From the NCBI RefSeq assembly GCF_001306135.1, contig NZ_LGKP01000021.1, positions 62,001-126,000 on the forward strand: a stretch of 64,000 bases of DNA, given 5' to 3'. This document shows positions 17,155 to 25,688 of the stretch, one piece after another (position 1 is the first letter of the stretch; each line of letters opens with the position of its first letter). Below the pieces are notes generated by a model. That model was not told the origin of the DNA. It did not search any database and saw only the letters and a program-made list of their open reading frames with translations. The DNA is from Herpetosiphon geysericola (GTDB taxonomy: Bacteria; Chloroflexota; Chloroflexia; Chloroflexales; Herpetosiphonaceae). Both the position numbers and the translations under genes were made by a program.

Positions 17155-17223
17155 TCACCACCCTTCCGTCCCGCCTCAAGGCGGGAGACGCAGGGAGTTT
17201 TCATCCCCCTGCACCCCCTAAAA
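17155..17223 (-). repeat. Two-hairpin element, copy 3 (CCCGCC subtype)
   Basis: Minus-strand copy with GCAGGGGGATGAAAACTCCCTGC and TCCCGCC-TTGA-GGCGGGA, then GGAAGGGTGGTG. The remaining spacer to 17294 shows nothing else. Confidence 0.85.
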
Positions 17224-17294
17224 TTTATTTAGCGGATCTCCATTGTGCTTCTGTTTCAAGCAGTAATGATGACCCTAAACCCCTATCAACTAAC

Positions 17295-19271
17295 TTACTC
17301 AATCTCAACGGTGCCTAATTCGATGTAATTGGCTCCATGCTGGGCAGTGCTGGCAGTTACGGGCAAGCGCTGAGCATCAATCTCAGTAATCGTCGGATCA
17401 TACCAGCCAAGCACCACGAGATAGCGGCCTTTGGCGATGGTTTTGGGCAAGGGTACTGCCACTTGATCATGAATTGCTTGGTTGGCCTGCCAGCGACTAG
17501 TGGGCAGCCCGCCATTCAAAGGCATGGTATCGACTTGGGCGGCAACGGGTGCGCCTAAGGCTGGGACCAAATGAATGAACAAGCGATAATCGTTGGCTAA
17601 AGTGCTGTTGGTACGCCACGCCAATTGCACTGGCAATGTGCCGCCCGCCTGATAGCCAGCAGGCCACGCCTGAAATTGATAGCCTTCGAGTTGCAGGCTG
17701 TTATTCCAGGTAGCTGTGGCCGAAGCGGGAATTGGCCAGGTGCCAACTAAGGCCAAATTCTCTACCTGCATTGGGCGAGGAAAGCTTTGACACAAAATCC
17801 GTAGCGCATTAAATTCCCAATACGGCAGATCGGTACAGCGCCATTTGTCGTTTAAATCAGCAGTCAGAAAATTAATGCCAACCTTGCCCATATCATCTTG
17901 GGGATATTGCGGGTTGGGCGGATCAATCGCTTTGGCATTTTCTGGCGCAATTAGCAGCCAACCACGGCGTTTGCCAGCCAACAGCGCCGCATAATCATTA
18001 TCAAACTCGCCTTGATCATAGCCAATTGCCCCGATGCGGCCAAAGCCGCGGGCCGCAGGCAAGGCATCGGGCGTGACGCGGCTTGCATAATAATTATACA
18101 AGGTGGCAATATACGGCGGCTGCACGATAATCACATCATCAGGGGCAACATGTTCGGCCAAGCTTTGCAGCGCCCCGCGATAATCTTCCTTGACAGCGTT
18201 GCCGCTCCAAATGCCATATGGCTGTTGAAACACCAACCATGCGCTTAACCCTGTAATCATCACGATACTGCCCGTACTTAGCCAGCGTTGTTGGGCGATT
18301 CCGGCCAAACCAAGCGCTAACGTCAAGCAAAATAACGGCAGGCTAAAACTAAGGTAACGCGGCTCGTAGAGCGGCGAGCCTGCCCCAAGCACTGCCAAAA
18401 ACAACAGCACTGGCAAGAGCCACAAGCTTAAGATGATGTTTCGCCGTGGATGGCGCCATGTCAGCCATAAGCCGCTGGCGAGTGCCAAGCCCACAGGCAA
18501 CAAGCGCCAAGCCAAATCGCTGCTTGAGCGATCAAAACTGAGGCGACCTAGCAACAGCCATGCTGCTTGTAGCACGTCAATTGTGCGACCAATCGGCGGT
18601 GCGTTTGGGTCTTGGCGCAACCCAAAGCGAATGCCAACCACAAAGCCAAGGCTTAGCAAGCCAAAGCCAAGCCAGAACCACTTTTGCCAAGCGGTTTGCC
18701 TGAAATGGAGCGCCAAAACCAAGACCTGACCTAAAACTTGCAATAATGCCAAGCGATGCAAACTGAGGCAAAGCACCACGCTTGCCAACCATAGCCAAAC
18801 ATTCCGCTTATTCAGCTGATCAAGCAGATCGAGCAAACGCAAATTCGACCAAAGCACCGCCGCCATCAACATGCTATAGACTTTGGCATCCTGGCTTTGC
18901 CACAAGCCAAAGGGATTAATTGCCAGCAACCCAGCTGCAACCCAAGCCACTGTGGGCGTGATCAAACGGGCAGCAAAGTGATAGAGCAACACGACTGCCA
19001 ACGCTCCGGCAATGGCCGAAGGCGCACGAAGCGCCAATTCACTATCGCCAAAGATGCTCACCCAAGCCTTGATCAGCAAGTGATAGAGCGGGTAACTCTG
19101 GCGAGGGCTTAATAGATCGCCGAATAAGCTGGGCCACGAACGACCGGTAGCTTCGCTCCAAGTACCGCCCTCGTCGAGCCACAAACTTTGGCTGCTTAGG
19201 CGGAAGAAGCGTAAGCCAAGGGCAACGATCAAAAGGCCAAAACTGATTAATCGGGCTGATTGCTTATGCAT
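17295..19271 (-). CDS. GT39/ArnT-like membrane glycosyltransferase
   Basis: 658 aa from ATG 19271; the upstream TTG at 19295 is open but has no better ribosome site. Residues 1-420 have about ten to twelve membrane helices. The first outer loop has SLWLDEGGTWSEATG, the acidic DE motif of the PMT/ArnT superfamily, and the second has SYPLYHLLIKAW and LRAPSAIAGALAV, also typical. The last 200 residues form a soluble beta-rich outer domain. Such enzymes transfer sugars from polyprenyl phosphate carriers. It stands alone between tRNA genes and a STAS gene. Acceptor unknown. Confidence 0.8.
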   Translation of the reverse strand: MHKQSARLISFGLLIVALGLRFFRLSSQSLWLDEGGTWSEATGRSWPSLFGDLLSPRQSYPLYHLLIKAWVSIFGDSELALRAPSAIAGALAVVLLYHFAARLITPTVAWVAAGLLAINPFGLWQSQDAKVYSMLMAAVLWSNLRLLDLLDQLNKRNVWLWLASVVLCLSLHRLALLQVLGQVLVLALHFRQTAWQKWFWLGFGLLSLGFVVGIRFGLRQDPNAPPIGRTIDVLQAAWLLLGRLSFDRSSSDLAWRLLPVGLALASGLWLTWRHPRRNIILSLWLLPVLLFLAVLGAGSPLYEPRYLSFSLPLFCLTLALGLAGIAQQRWLSTGSIVMITGLSAWLVFQQPYGIWSGNAVKEDYRGALQSLAEHVAPDDVIIVQPPYIATLYNYYASRVTPDALPAARGFGRIGAIGYDQGEFDNDYAALLAGKRRGWLLIAPENAKAIDPPNPQYPQDDMGKVGINFLTADLNDKWRCTDLPYWEFNALRILCQSFPRPMQVENLALVGTWPIPASATATWNNSLQLEGYQFQAWPAGYQAGGTLPVQLAWRTNSTLANDYRLFIHLVPALGAPVAAQVDTMPLNGGLPTSRWQANQAIHDQVAVPLPKTIAKGRYLVVLGWYDPTITEIDAQRLPVTASTAQHGANYIELGTVEIE

Positions 19272-19330
19272 AGCGTGCTCTATAATCTTTAACAAATATG
19301 AATGGCAGCAGAGCTTTGGGCTTGAACAGC

Positions 19331-19361
19331 AAAAAGCACCAAGCCAGCGAGCTTAGTGCTT
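19331..19361 (-). terminator. Terminator of the STAS gene
   Basis: Minus strand AAGCACTAAGC-tcgctg-GCTTGGTGCTT followed by TTTTGCTG; one G-T pair in an 11-bp stem. Confidence 0.75.
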
Positions 19362-19385
19362 AATTGATTGCTGCGAAGCACGCGG

Positions 19386-19727
19386 TTAAGCGCTCAGTTG
19401 CTCAATGCCGCTTGCTTCGTCATCAGCGATCGTAAACAACGTATCGAAGCGGGTTTTGCGGAAAACCTCAGCAATTTGGACTTGCAAGCCAAACAGCATC
19501 AAATTTTGGCCGCGACTTTGCTGATCTTTCAAATTCATCATGAGCATGCGCAAAGCCAAGCTTGCGGCAAAATCAACTTTGCTCACATCGACCAAGACCG
19601 GCCCATTGTGATCGGCAATCGCTTTGGCAAATGGTTCTTCAAGCTCACGGACAGCCGCAGCGTCCATGCGTGCAGGCAAGCGCACAATCAAGACCTGGCC
19701 ATTGGTTTCTTGGATGAGTTCAGCCAT
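19386..19727 (-). CDS. STAS-domain protein (anti-sigma factor antagonist type)
   Basis: 113 aa, a single STAS domain. It has the order beta-strand (VLIVRLPARMDAAAVRELE), core strand (GPVLVDVSKVDF), and helix (AASLALRMLMMNLKDQ). In SpoIIAA-type antagonists the helix begins D-S-S-G, where a Ser is phosphorylated by a kinase; here it reads A-A-S-L, so the site is altered but one Ser remains. GGGAG lies 7 nt before the ATG. No anti-sigma kinase or sigma factor gene is adjacent. Confidence 0.85.
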   Translation of the reverse strand: MAELIQETNGQVLIVRLPARMDAAAVRELEEPFAKAIADHNGPVLVDVSKVDFAASLALRMLMMNLKDQQSRGQNLMLFGLQVQIAEVFRKTRFDTLFTIADDEASGIEQLSA

Positions 19728-19850
19728 ACGAAATCTCCCTATAGTTGTCGTTCAAAAGACAGCAGGAAACAAGCGTCATTATACACTGAAGCTGAGGTCA
19801 ATCACAGAGGATTCTGAGCAAATTGCGTTTTTGGGCTTGTTAAAGGCACA

Positions 19851-19879
19851 TTGACGCTTTTTTGCGCGGGCTTTATAAT
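19851..19879 (+). promoter_or_regulatory. Sigma70-type promoter for the small membrane protein
   Basis: TTGACG, 17-nt spacer, TATAAT; it is the closest match to consensus in the window. Transcription would start about 40 nt before the GTG start. Confidence 0.8.
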
Positions 19880-19924
19880 GCGTAGCGCTTAATGCAACTT
19901 CACTTCTTCGCAGGAGGCTGCTCG

Positions 19925-20422
19925 GTGTACTTTACACAAAACGATCCCCCGATTCTTTTCCCTTCGTGGGTAGCAGGTTTGTTGGTTGTTTGGATTGCGG
20001 TTTTAGTGGGTGCCATTTTCTGGCTACGCTCGCTGCCACCAAAAAACCCGTCGCGTTTGGCGTTTCGCAAGCGCACCAGCAACGGCCTGCTAATCATCGC
20101 CGGGATTGGGATCGTGCAGTTTCTGGCGCGTTGGCTGAAGATCGACGTAGTTGAGTGGCGCTTGTGGGGCTATGTTTTATTTGTCGCCTTGATTGGTTTC
20201 GGGCTGTATTCTTGGCAGTATGCCCGTTCAACCTTGCCAGCTTTGGTTGCCCAAACCGGCAAAGTTAAATCCAATTATGCTAAGAGCCGCGCTGCTGCTG
20301 CCAGTAGCAATGTCAAGGCTGGCGCTGATGGTGTTGCAAGCGAACCCGCTGCACCACGCCTCCCCAAGCCCATTGCAACCACTGGTCGTCGTGACGCACG
20401 CCGCTCCAAGAAACGCAAATAA
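19925..20422 (+). CDS. Three-span membrane protein with basic tail, unknown function
   Basis: 165 aa from GTG 19925, chosen because a perfect AGGAGG lies 7 nt upstream; the ATG at 19892 would leave that site inside the gene. Three hydrophobic segments (WVAGLLVVWIAVLVGAIFWL; GLLIIAGIGIVQFLARWL; LWGYVLFVALIGFGLYSW) are followed by a 60-residue Ala/Lys/Arg-rich tail ending RRSKKRK, probably cytoplasmic and possibly RNA- or DNA-contacting. I do not recognise the family. It has its own strong promoter and terminator. Confidence 0.75.
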   Translation: MYFTQNDPPILFPSWVAGLLVVWIAVLVGAIFWLRSLPPKNPSRLAFRKRTSNGLLIIAGIGIVQFLARWLKIDVVEWRLWGYVLFVALIGFGLYSWQYARSTLPALVAQTGKVKSNYAKSRAAAASSNVKAGADGVASEPAAPRLPKPIATTGRRDARRSKKRK

Positions 20423-20442
20423 TTCGCTCGGTTGGCAACAAT

Positions 20443-20487
20443 TAAACACTGGCTCTGCTTTGCAGGCTGGTGTTTTTGTTTTTTTAG
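20443..20487 (+). terminator. Terminator after the small membrane protein
   Basis: AAACACTGGC...GGCTGGTGTTT hairpin followed by TTGTTTTTTT. Confidence 0.85.
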
Positions 20488-20652
20488 ATGGTTCAGAGGT
20501 TAGTTGTCAGGTGTCGGGGATTAGGGATAAGACTATGGACTATTGGAACAAAATCCTAAAAATCTGTGGCTAAAAAATCTATTCGTGACGAAAAATAAGC
20601 GTTCGTGGTTTCTATCCCCTGATCCCTGACAGTTGCACCCTAGCTCCTCGTT

Positions 20653-20719
20653 CGCCACCCTTCCGTCCCTCCGCCGGAGGGAAACGCCGGGGGTTTTCAT
20701 CCCCCAGCACCCCCTAATG
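20653..20719 (-). repeat. Two-hairpin element, copy 4 (CCCTCC subtype)
   Basis: Minus-strand copy, essentially identical in sequence to copy 1 including CCCTCC/GGAGGG and the GGCGAA tail. It is part of the tandem unit. Confidence 0.85.
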
Positions 20720-20913
20720 TTTATTTCGTGGAATGTTAGTACGTTGCCTGTATGCCAAGGTGTGTGTTTCGTATGCTTTGTGTAAGGCAGAAGAAATATG
20801 GCTATGGGCTATCAAACAATCAATCTGAGCTAATCTGTGACAATCTGTGGCCAAAATACTTATTCGTGGAATTCGTGGCTAAAAATACGGTTCTGATCCC
20901 CAAGTAATCGTTT

Positions 20914-20981
20914 CGCCACCCTTCCGTCCCTCCGCCGGAGGGAAACGCCGGGGGTTTTCATCCCCCAGCACCCCCTAATAT
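20914..20981 (-). repeat. Two-hairpin element, copy 5 (CCCTCC subtype)
   Basis: Minus-strand copy; it starts the second tandem unit and matches copy 4 through the whole element. Confidence 0.85.
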
Positions 20982-21259
20982 TTATTTCGTGGAATGTTAG
21001 TACGTTGCCTGTATGCCAAGGTGTGTGTGTTTCGTATGCTTTGTGTAAGGCAGAAGAAATATGGCTATGGGCTATCAAACAATCAATCTGAGCTAATCTG
21101 TGACAATCTGTGGCTAAAAAACCTTCGCGATCTTCGTGTTCTTCGCGGTTGCTGTTCCCTAGCGCTTGACCCCTGATCCCCGACTCCCAATAACCGATCC
21201 CCAAAAAATCGTAGAAACGAAAGAAACAGGTATACTACTACTCTACTTAAGGAGCAACA

Positions 21260-22126
21260 ATGAATCCATATACCGATCCGGCGCGGGTGCGCGGAGCCTT
21301 ACATAGCATTGGGGTGCGCCCGAGCAAAAGCATGGGCCAGAATTTTTTGGTTGATCCAACGCCGTTGAAGTTGGCCTTGGAGCATGCCGACGTAAACGCT
21401 AATGATGTGGTGGTTGAGGTTGGTCCAGGCTTAGGCGTGCTCACATGGGAATTGCTGAATGCCGCTGGCCAGGTTATTAGCGTTGAGCTTGATACGCGCT
21501 TGGCCGGACGTTTACGCACCGAGTTTGCCGATCGCCCACTTACAATTGTCGAAAGCGATGTGCTGGAATTGGCTCCCAGTGCGATGTTGGCTGCTGCTGG
21601 CTTGCCCGCCGACACGCCCTATAAACTGGTGGCCAATATTCCCTATGCGATTACCTCGCCCTTGTTACGCCATTTTCTCGAAGGCGATAGCCCGCCAAGC
21701 TTGATGATGGTGCTGATGCAGTGGGAAGTTGCTGATCGGATTACCGCTAAGCCAGGCGATCTGAGTATTTTGGCGCATAGTGTGCAACTCTACGCAACTG
21801 CTGAAATTGTGGCCCGCGTGCCAGCCGCTTCGTTCTTGCCGTCGCCAGCAGTCGATTCGGCGCTGGTGTTGATGCGCCGTCGCTCAACCAACGCTGTACC
21901 GACACATCCTAAAGCCTTGTTCAAAGTCATTCGAGCAGGGTTTAGTCAAGCCCGCAAAAAGCTGATCAATTCGTTAGCTGGTGGTTTGGCTGGTCAAGGC
22001 TATAACAAAGAGCAAGTGCTGGCGGCAATTAACGCAGCGGGGATTGACCCAAATCTACGGGCCGAGGTGTTGACCTTGGATCAGTGGGCAACATTAACTG
22101 ATACCTTAGGCATGGCTACCAAATAA
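21260..22126 (+). CDS. rsmA: 16S rRNA dimethyladenosine transferase
   Basis: 288 aa, usual length for RsmA/KsgA. It starts with KSMGQNFLVDP, the family hallmark, then the SAM-binding VVEVGPGLGVLTWEL, and the catalytic NIPYAITSPLL (N-I/L-P-Y). The C-terminal all-helical domain ends with LTLDQWATLTDTL. It would dimethylate two adjacent adenines in the 3' helix of 16S rRNA. AAGGAG precedes the ATG by 6 nt. It converges with a LuxR gene and the two overlap by 11 nt at their 3' ends. Confidence 0.96.
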   Translation: MNPYTDPARVRGALHSIGVRPSKSMGQNFLVDPTPLKLALEHADVNANDVVVEVGPGLGVLTWELLNAAGQVISVELDTRLAGRLRTEFADRPLTIVESDVLELAPSAMLAAAGLPADTPYKLVANIPYAITSPLLRHFLEGDSPPSLMMVLMQWEVADRITAKPGDLSILAHSVQLYATAEIVARVPAASFLPSPAVDSALVLMRRRSTNAVPTHPKALFKVIRAGFSQARKKLINSLAGGLAGQGYNKEQVLAAINAAGIDPNLRAEVLTLDQWATLTDTLGMATK

Positions 22127-22715
22127 TTAAGCCACGTTGCGCGCCAACCCGAATTGCTTCGGTGCGCGAAGCTACATCCAATTTGCTGAGCAAAGCTGAA
22201 ACATGGAATTTGACTGTATGCTCGCTAATCACCAAACGCTGGGCAATTTGGCGGTTGGTCAAGCCCTCAGCCAAGAGTTGCAGCACTTCATGCTCACGCT
22301 CGCTGAGCACAGTATCCAAGGGTTCTGGTTGGGGTGGGCTGTGAATTTGGGCCAAAATTGTGGGCGAGAGCACACACAACCCAAGCTGTAAGGCCTGCAA
22401 ACTAGCCCAAATTTCCTGTGGATAGGCATCAGTTGTTACCACACCCCATGCCCGTTGCTGTGGCGTGGGGCGTGGTAATTCTTGGCTAATCAGCAAGATC
22501 GCAGGCTGATCGGTGGTGTGGTGCAAAAGTAAGGGCAAGGCTTGATCATCCAGCAAAATCACCACATCGACGTTTCCCAAATGGTCGAGCAATGATTCGA
22601 TGTTGGGCGCTGCCGCTACAATTTCCGCCTCGTACTCGGCCAACACGCTGCGCATACCCGCGCGGGTCAGCGTTGTGCCACCAATCAACATGAGTTTTAA
22701 TGCTGATTCGCTCAA
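22116..22715 (-). CDS. LuxR-family regulator with a degenerate receiver domain
   Basis: 199 aa, probably from a TTG at 22715 (an ATG at 22691 is also possible). The C-terminus is a full GerE/LuxR helix-turn-helix (LSEREHEVLQLLAEGLTNRQIAQRL then VKFHVSALLSKL). The N-terminal 115 residues have a CheY-like layout but lack the acidic pair after the first strand (LIGG in place of V-D-D), and the Lys after the fifth strand is missing; the central Asp region reads VILLDDQ, one residue longer than usual. Phosphorylation is therefore doubtful. It follows the HtrA-like gene by 3 nt. Confidence 0.85.
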   Translation of the reverse strand: MSESALKLMLIGGTTLTRAGMRSVLAEYEAEIVAAAPNIESLLDHLGNVDVVILLDDQALPLLLHHTTDQPAILLISQELPRPTPQQRAWGVVTTDAYPQEIWASLQALQLGLCVLSPTILAQIHSPPQPEPLDTVLSEREHEVLQLLAEGLTNRQIAQRLVISEHTVKFHVSALLSKLDVASRTEAIRVGAQRGLIIW

Positions 22716-22718
22716 TGG

Positions 22719-23594
22719 CTATTTCGCTCCAATGGTGATGTCGAGGTTTTGCAATTGACCAGCGCGTAGCACATCGAGCGCCACTGTCTTGCCAGCGCGA
22801 TCGCTTGCCAAGAGCATTTGCAAATCGCGTGGCTCGCCAAGCTCATGGCCATCTAAGCCAACCAAGATATCGCCAACCAACAAGCCTGCTTGATGCGCTG
22901 GGCTATCTGCTTCGACGCTGACGACTAACAAGCCAGTGGCTTGGTTGCGGCCTGCGCGTTGGTTTTCGGGCAAATTGACAGTTTGGCTGGCAATCCCGAT
23001 AAAGCCACGGCGCACGCGGCCATGATTCAGCAAGGTATCAGCCACGCTAGTCAGCACTGCCACGGGAATCGCAATTGGTTCGCCGCCAGCAAAGCCCGAG
23101 GTAAACAAGCCAACAATTTCGCCTTGAACATTGACCAAGCCGCCACCAGAGAAGCCTGGATATGGCGTGGCATCGGTGCGCAAATATTGAGCCAAGGTGC
23201 CACGGCGGGTTGGAACCGGGCCGCCAATTGCGTTAATAATACCAAAACTAGCTTGAACGCTGCTTGGCCGACCAACTGCCAAGGCCAATTGGCCAACCCG
23301 TGGCTCGGTTTTGGCCAACGCTGCGGGAGTGAAATTGGCGTTTGGCACGCGCAACAAGGCCACATCGCTGCTTGGGTCGCGCCCAACTACATGGGCTTGA
23401 TATTCAGCACCATCTGGCCCAACTATTTTGATGTGTTCATCGCGTTGGATCACATGATCGGCGGTCAGCACCAAATCTGCTTGCCAAACAATGCCGCTGG
23501 CACTTTGGCGTCGACGGGCGTAGATCGTCACAATCCCTGCGCCAGCATGTTCAACTGCATCGGCCAGTTCGCTCGAAAATTCCTGTAAACTCAT
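22719..23594 (-). CDS. HtrA-like trypsin-fold protease with PDZ domain, no signal peptide
   Basis: 291 aa. Catalytic triad is visible: His in LTADHVI, Asp in PSSDVALLRV and Ser in PGFSGGGLVN. Residues about 200-291 are one PDZ domain (GLLVVSVEADSPAHQAGLLVGDILVGLDG). Unlike DegP/HtrA, the N-terminus (MSLQEFSSELADAVEHAG) has neither a signal peptide nor a membrane helix, so this may be cytoplasmic. AGGAGG precedes the ATG. It is transcribed with the pseudo-receiver regulator, suggesting joint stress signalling, but this is inference. Confidence 0.9.
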   Translation of the reverse strand: MSLQEFSSELADAVEHAGAGIVTIYARRRQSASGIVWQADLVLTADHVIQRDEHIKIVGPDGAEYQAHVVGRDPSSDVALLRVPNANFTPAALAKTEPRVGQLALAVGRPSSVQASFGIINAIGGPVPTRRGTLAQYLRTDATPYPGFSGGGLVNVQGEIVGLFTSGFAGGEPIAIPVAVLTSVADTLLNHGRVRRGFIGIASQTVNLPENQRAGRNQATGLLVVSVEADSPAHQAGLLVGDILVGLDGHELGEPRDLQMLLASDRAGKTVALDVLRAGQLQNLDITIGAK

Positions 23595-23798
23595 ACAGCC
23601 TCCTAAAATTGACTAACTGCTAAGCAGTATAGCCATTCACTGCGGCCTTGAGATCAGCCGATTAGCGAGGTTGCGACCTAGCCAAATGACTAGTTGCTTG
23701 GGCCAGAACGCGGTACAATAGCTATGCAGCTGTCGTGATGATAGCGAGCATTTCAAGCTGCACCCTGCTGGTGCCAACTTCATTGCGGAAGAAGAATT

Positions 23799-24533
23799 AT
23801 GGTGTTATCGCTTGATCTACGACGCTACCGAAATATCGTCGTATTGACGGGGGCGGGAATTTCGGTTGCCTCAGGGGTTCGACCGTTTCGCGGCCCAAAT
23901 GGGATTTGGAACGAATGGGATATTGAGCGTTGCGCCACGCGCACAGCCTTGGAACAATCTCCCCAGTTGGTTTGGCAAACTTTTGGGCCATTACGCAAAC
24001 AACTTCAAACCACCCAGCCCAACGCTGCCCATCGGGCATTGGCCCGTTTTGAACAATCGCTGAACAAGCATCAACGCTTTACGCTGATCACCCAAAATAT
24101 TGATGGCCTGCATCAAATAGCTGGCACGCGCAATTTGGTCGAGTTTCACGGCAGTTTACGCCAAAGCCGTTGCAGCGACGATACTTGTGAGCAGTCAAGC
24201 TTTGTCGATCAGCGAGCGCATACCGAAACACTGCCAACCTGCCCAACCTGTGGCAAGCCGTTGCGCCCAGATATTGTGCTGTTTGAGGAATCAATTCCAG
24301 CGTGGGCCGAAGCTCACGCCAAACGCAGCCTGCGTGAATGCGATTTCTTTTTAGCGGTTGGCACATCTGGCACGGTGTTTCCCGCAGCAGCCTTTGCGCG
24401 CACAGCTCAAATGCTGGGCGCTCGCACAATGTTGGTCAACTTAGAGCCGCATTCCGAAGCCGATTCGGCGTTTGAAGAACAGCAGATTGGCCGCGCTGAG
24501 GAGTTACTACCGACCTTGCTAGGAGTTGCCTAG
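23799..24533 (+). CDS. Sirtuin (NAD-dependent protein deacylase)
   Basis: 244 aa, usual length. NAD-binding GAGISVASGVRPFRG and the TQNIDGLH motif are intact, followed by the catalytic His in VEFHGSL. The zinc module has two Cys pairs: CSDDTC and CPTC. AVGTSGTVFPAA binds the ribose and pyrophosphate. It should remove acetyl or longer acyl groups from protein lysines in the cytoplasm. The 3' end overlaps the convergent lipoprotein gene by 15 nt. Confidence 0.93.
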   Translation: MVLSLDLRRYRNIVVLTGAGISVASGVRPFRGPNGIWNEWDIERCATRTALEQSPQLVWQTFGPLRKQLQTTQPNAAHRALARFEQSLNKHQRFTLITQNIDGLHQIAGTRNLVEFHGSLRQSRCSDDTCEQSSFVDQRAHTETLPTCPTCGKPLRPDIVLFEESIPAWAEAHAKRSLRECDFFLAVGTSGTVFPAAAFARTAQMLGARTMLVNLEPHSEADSAFEEQQIGRAEELLPTLLGVA

Positions 24534-25046
24534 CTGAATCGTGACTGGCAATTGTTCAACCGCCGAGGTGCAGTAACCTTTGCTGCTACAAAGCATAAAA
24601 CTCAGCAAAATTTGCTGATTAGGCTGTTGAGGATCAAGCTCAACTGGCATGCGCAAGGTTACTGGCCCTGCTGGATAAATTAACAACGGCTTGCTCGTTT
24701 GCAAGGTTGGGTCTGGCGCTGCAATCGCATCGGCGATGATTGGGCCAACTGAGCGCAATTGGCCTGCTTGGGTTAGCTCAAGCAAGGTTGGTCGCCCCAT
24801 GCCATCAACTCCATTGCGCGGCAAATCTTTGGAATACAAGTGTAAATGAGGTTCTTTGGGTTGGTAAGTCGCCGCCAAAATGATTTGGTTGGCACTATCG
24901 CGCTCTAAGCGCAATTCAACCTGGGCATGCTGGCTATCGACAGTTTCCAACACCTCGATCACCTGATACGGTGCTTGGGGCGTGGCAATCTCTGGGCCAC
25001 AACTTGCCAGCAAGAGGATCAACACCAACCAAATCATTTTGCGCAT
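24519..25046 (-). CDS. Lipoprotein of unknown function with a C-terminal Cys pair
   Basis: 175 aa. Lipoprotein signal ends LLLASC. The rest is mainly beta-strand, and near the C-terminus is SFMLCSSKGYCTSAVEQL, a Cys-x5-Cys pair followed by a strand. This resembles the C-terminal end of the DsbD N-terminal domain (nDsbD), so an extracytoplasmic thiol or disulfide role is possible but unproven. Its ATG directly follows the TAA of the upstream gene, so the two are cotranslated. Confidence 0.65.
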   Translation of the reverse strand: MRKMIWLVLILLLASCGPEIATPQAPYQVIEVLETVDSQHAQVELRLERDSANQIILAATYQPKEPHLHLYSKDLPRNGVDGMGRPTLLELTQAGQLRSVGPIIADAIAAPDPTLQTSKPLLIYPAGPVTLRMPVELDPQQPNQQILLSFMLCSSKGYCTSAVEQLPVTIQLGNS

Positions 25047-25679
25047 TTAGTTAATCTCCGCTCTGAGCATTTTTATGCCATTCCACACATGCCAAACCAC
25101 CGTGTGCTCAGGGTATTGGCGGCGATTGGCCGCGCTAATTGGCTGGCCTAAGCGGGTCATTCTGCCTTGGCGATCAACCGGACGGCGGCCAACCACTGGC
25201 GCTGCTTCCGAACGCGGTGCAGGAAAATAGCTCTGGCCAATTGGCACTGGCGTATGAAATTGCCAATTGCCCAGCGCCCCATAATCAACGTTCAAGACAT
25301 ACAAACTATAATAATCGTTTTCGAGGCCTTCGCGCTGACATTTGGCGCAACCGCCGGTTGTCTCTGCATATTCTACGGGCGAAAGATTGGCCTTGCGTGC
25401 CTGAGCACGGCAATTCTCACACAGCCAAATCCGCGTTTTCGGCGTTGGGCCTTCGAGAATCCCCAAGCTCACCGAGGGCGATTGGCTGAGATATAGCGTT
25501 TGAATCGCCCGTTCTTTGAGCAAATAGAGCGATTGCGCCCGATCAAAGGCGCTCAGCTCTTCGCGGCTTGGCGTGCGTTCGGCTTTGGGGTCAGTTTCGT
25601 AGAACGTGGCCCATTCATCAAGCAATTTTAACCAACGAGACAAACCGACAATCGGCGGTTCTTCAATGACAGTACTCAA
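25047..25679 (-). CDS. Unknown protein with CxxC zinc-ribbon-like motifs
   Basis: 210 aa, starting with TTG at 25679 (AGGAGG 4 nt upstream). The middle holds WLCENCRAQ and GGCAKCQREG, two CxxC knuckles 20 residues apart that probably bind zinc. The N-terminal helix part begins with GLSRWLKLLDEW. No membrane segment or signal. I do not recognise the family. It is cotranslated with the lipoprotein gene. Confidence 0.6.
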   Translation of the reverse strand: MSTVIEEPPIVGLSRWLKLLDEWATFYETDPKAERTPSREELSAFDRAQSLYLLKERAIQTLYLSQSPSVSLGILEGPTPKTRIWLCENCRAQARKANLSPVEYAETTGGCAKCQREGLENDYYSLYVLNVDYGALGNWQFHTPVPIGQSYFPAPRSEAAPVVGRRPVDRQGRMTRLGQPISAANRRQYPEHTVVWHVWNGIKMLRAEIN

Positions 25680-25688
25680 CGAGCCTCC

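Larger units (their letters stand above)
20488..21235. repeat. Repeat-rich spacer with a tandem duplication before rsmA
   Basis: No gene. A unit of about 200 nt at 20653-20851 recurs at 20914-21114 (period about 261 nt). It starts with the two-hairpin element, continues with 'ttatttcgtggaatgttag', 'gtatgccaaggtgtgtg', 'ctatgggctatcaaac' and 'aatctgtgacaatctgtgg'. The copies differ by only a few bases, so the duplication is recent. Microrepeats fill the rest. Confidence 0.85.

Noticed and set aside
20653-21114. Possible CRISPR-like direct repeats
   Set aside because: Only two units of about 200 nt with no regular short repeat/spacer pattern and no cas genes.
22941-23588. 215-aa plus-strand frame
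   Set aside because: Antisense to the protease gene, whose catalytic motifs are clear.
23694-23719. TTGCTT...TACAAT promoter for the sirtuin gene
   Set aside because: Spacer of 14 nt is too short.
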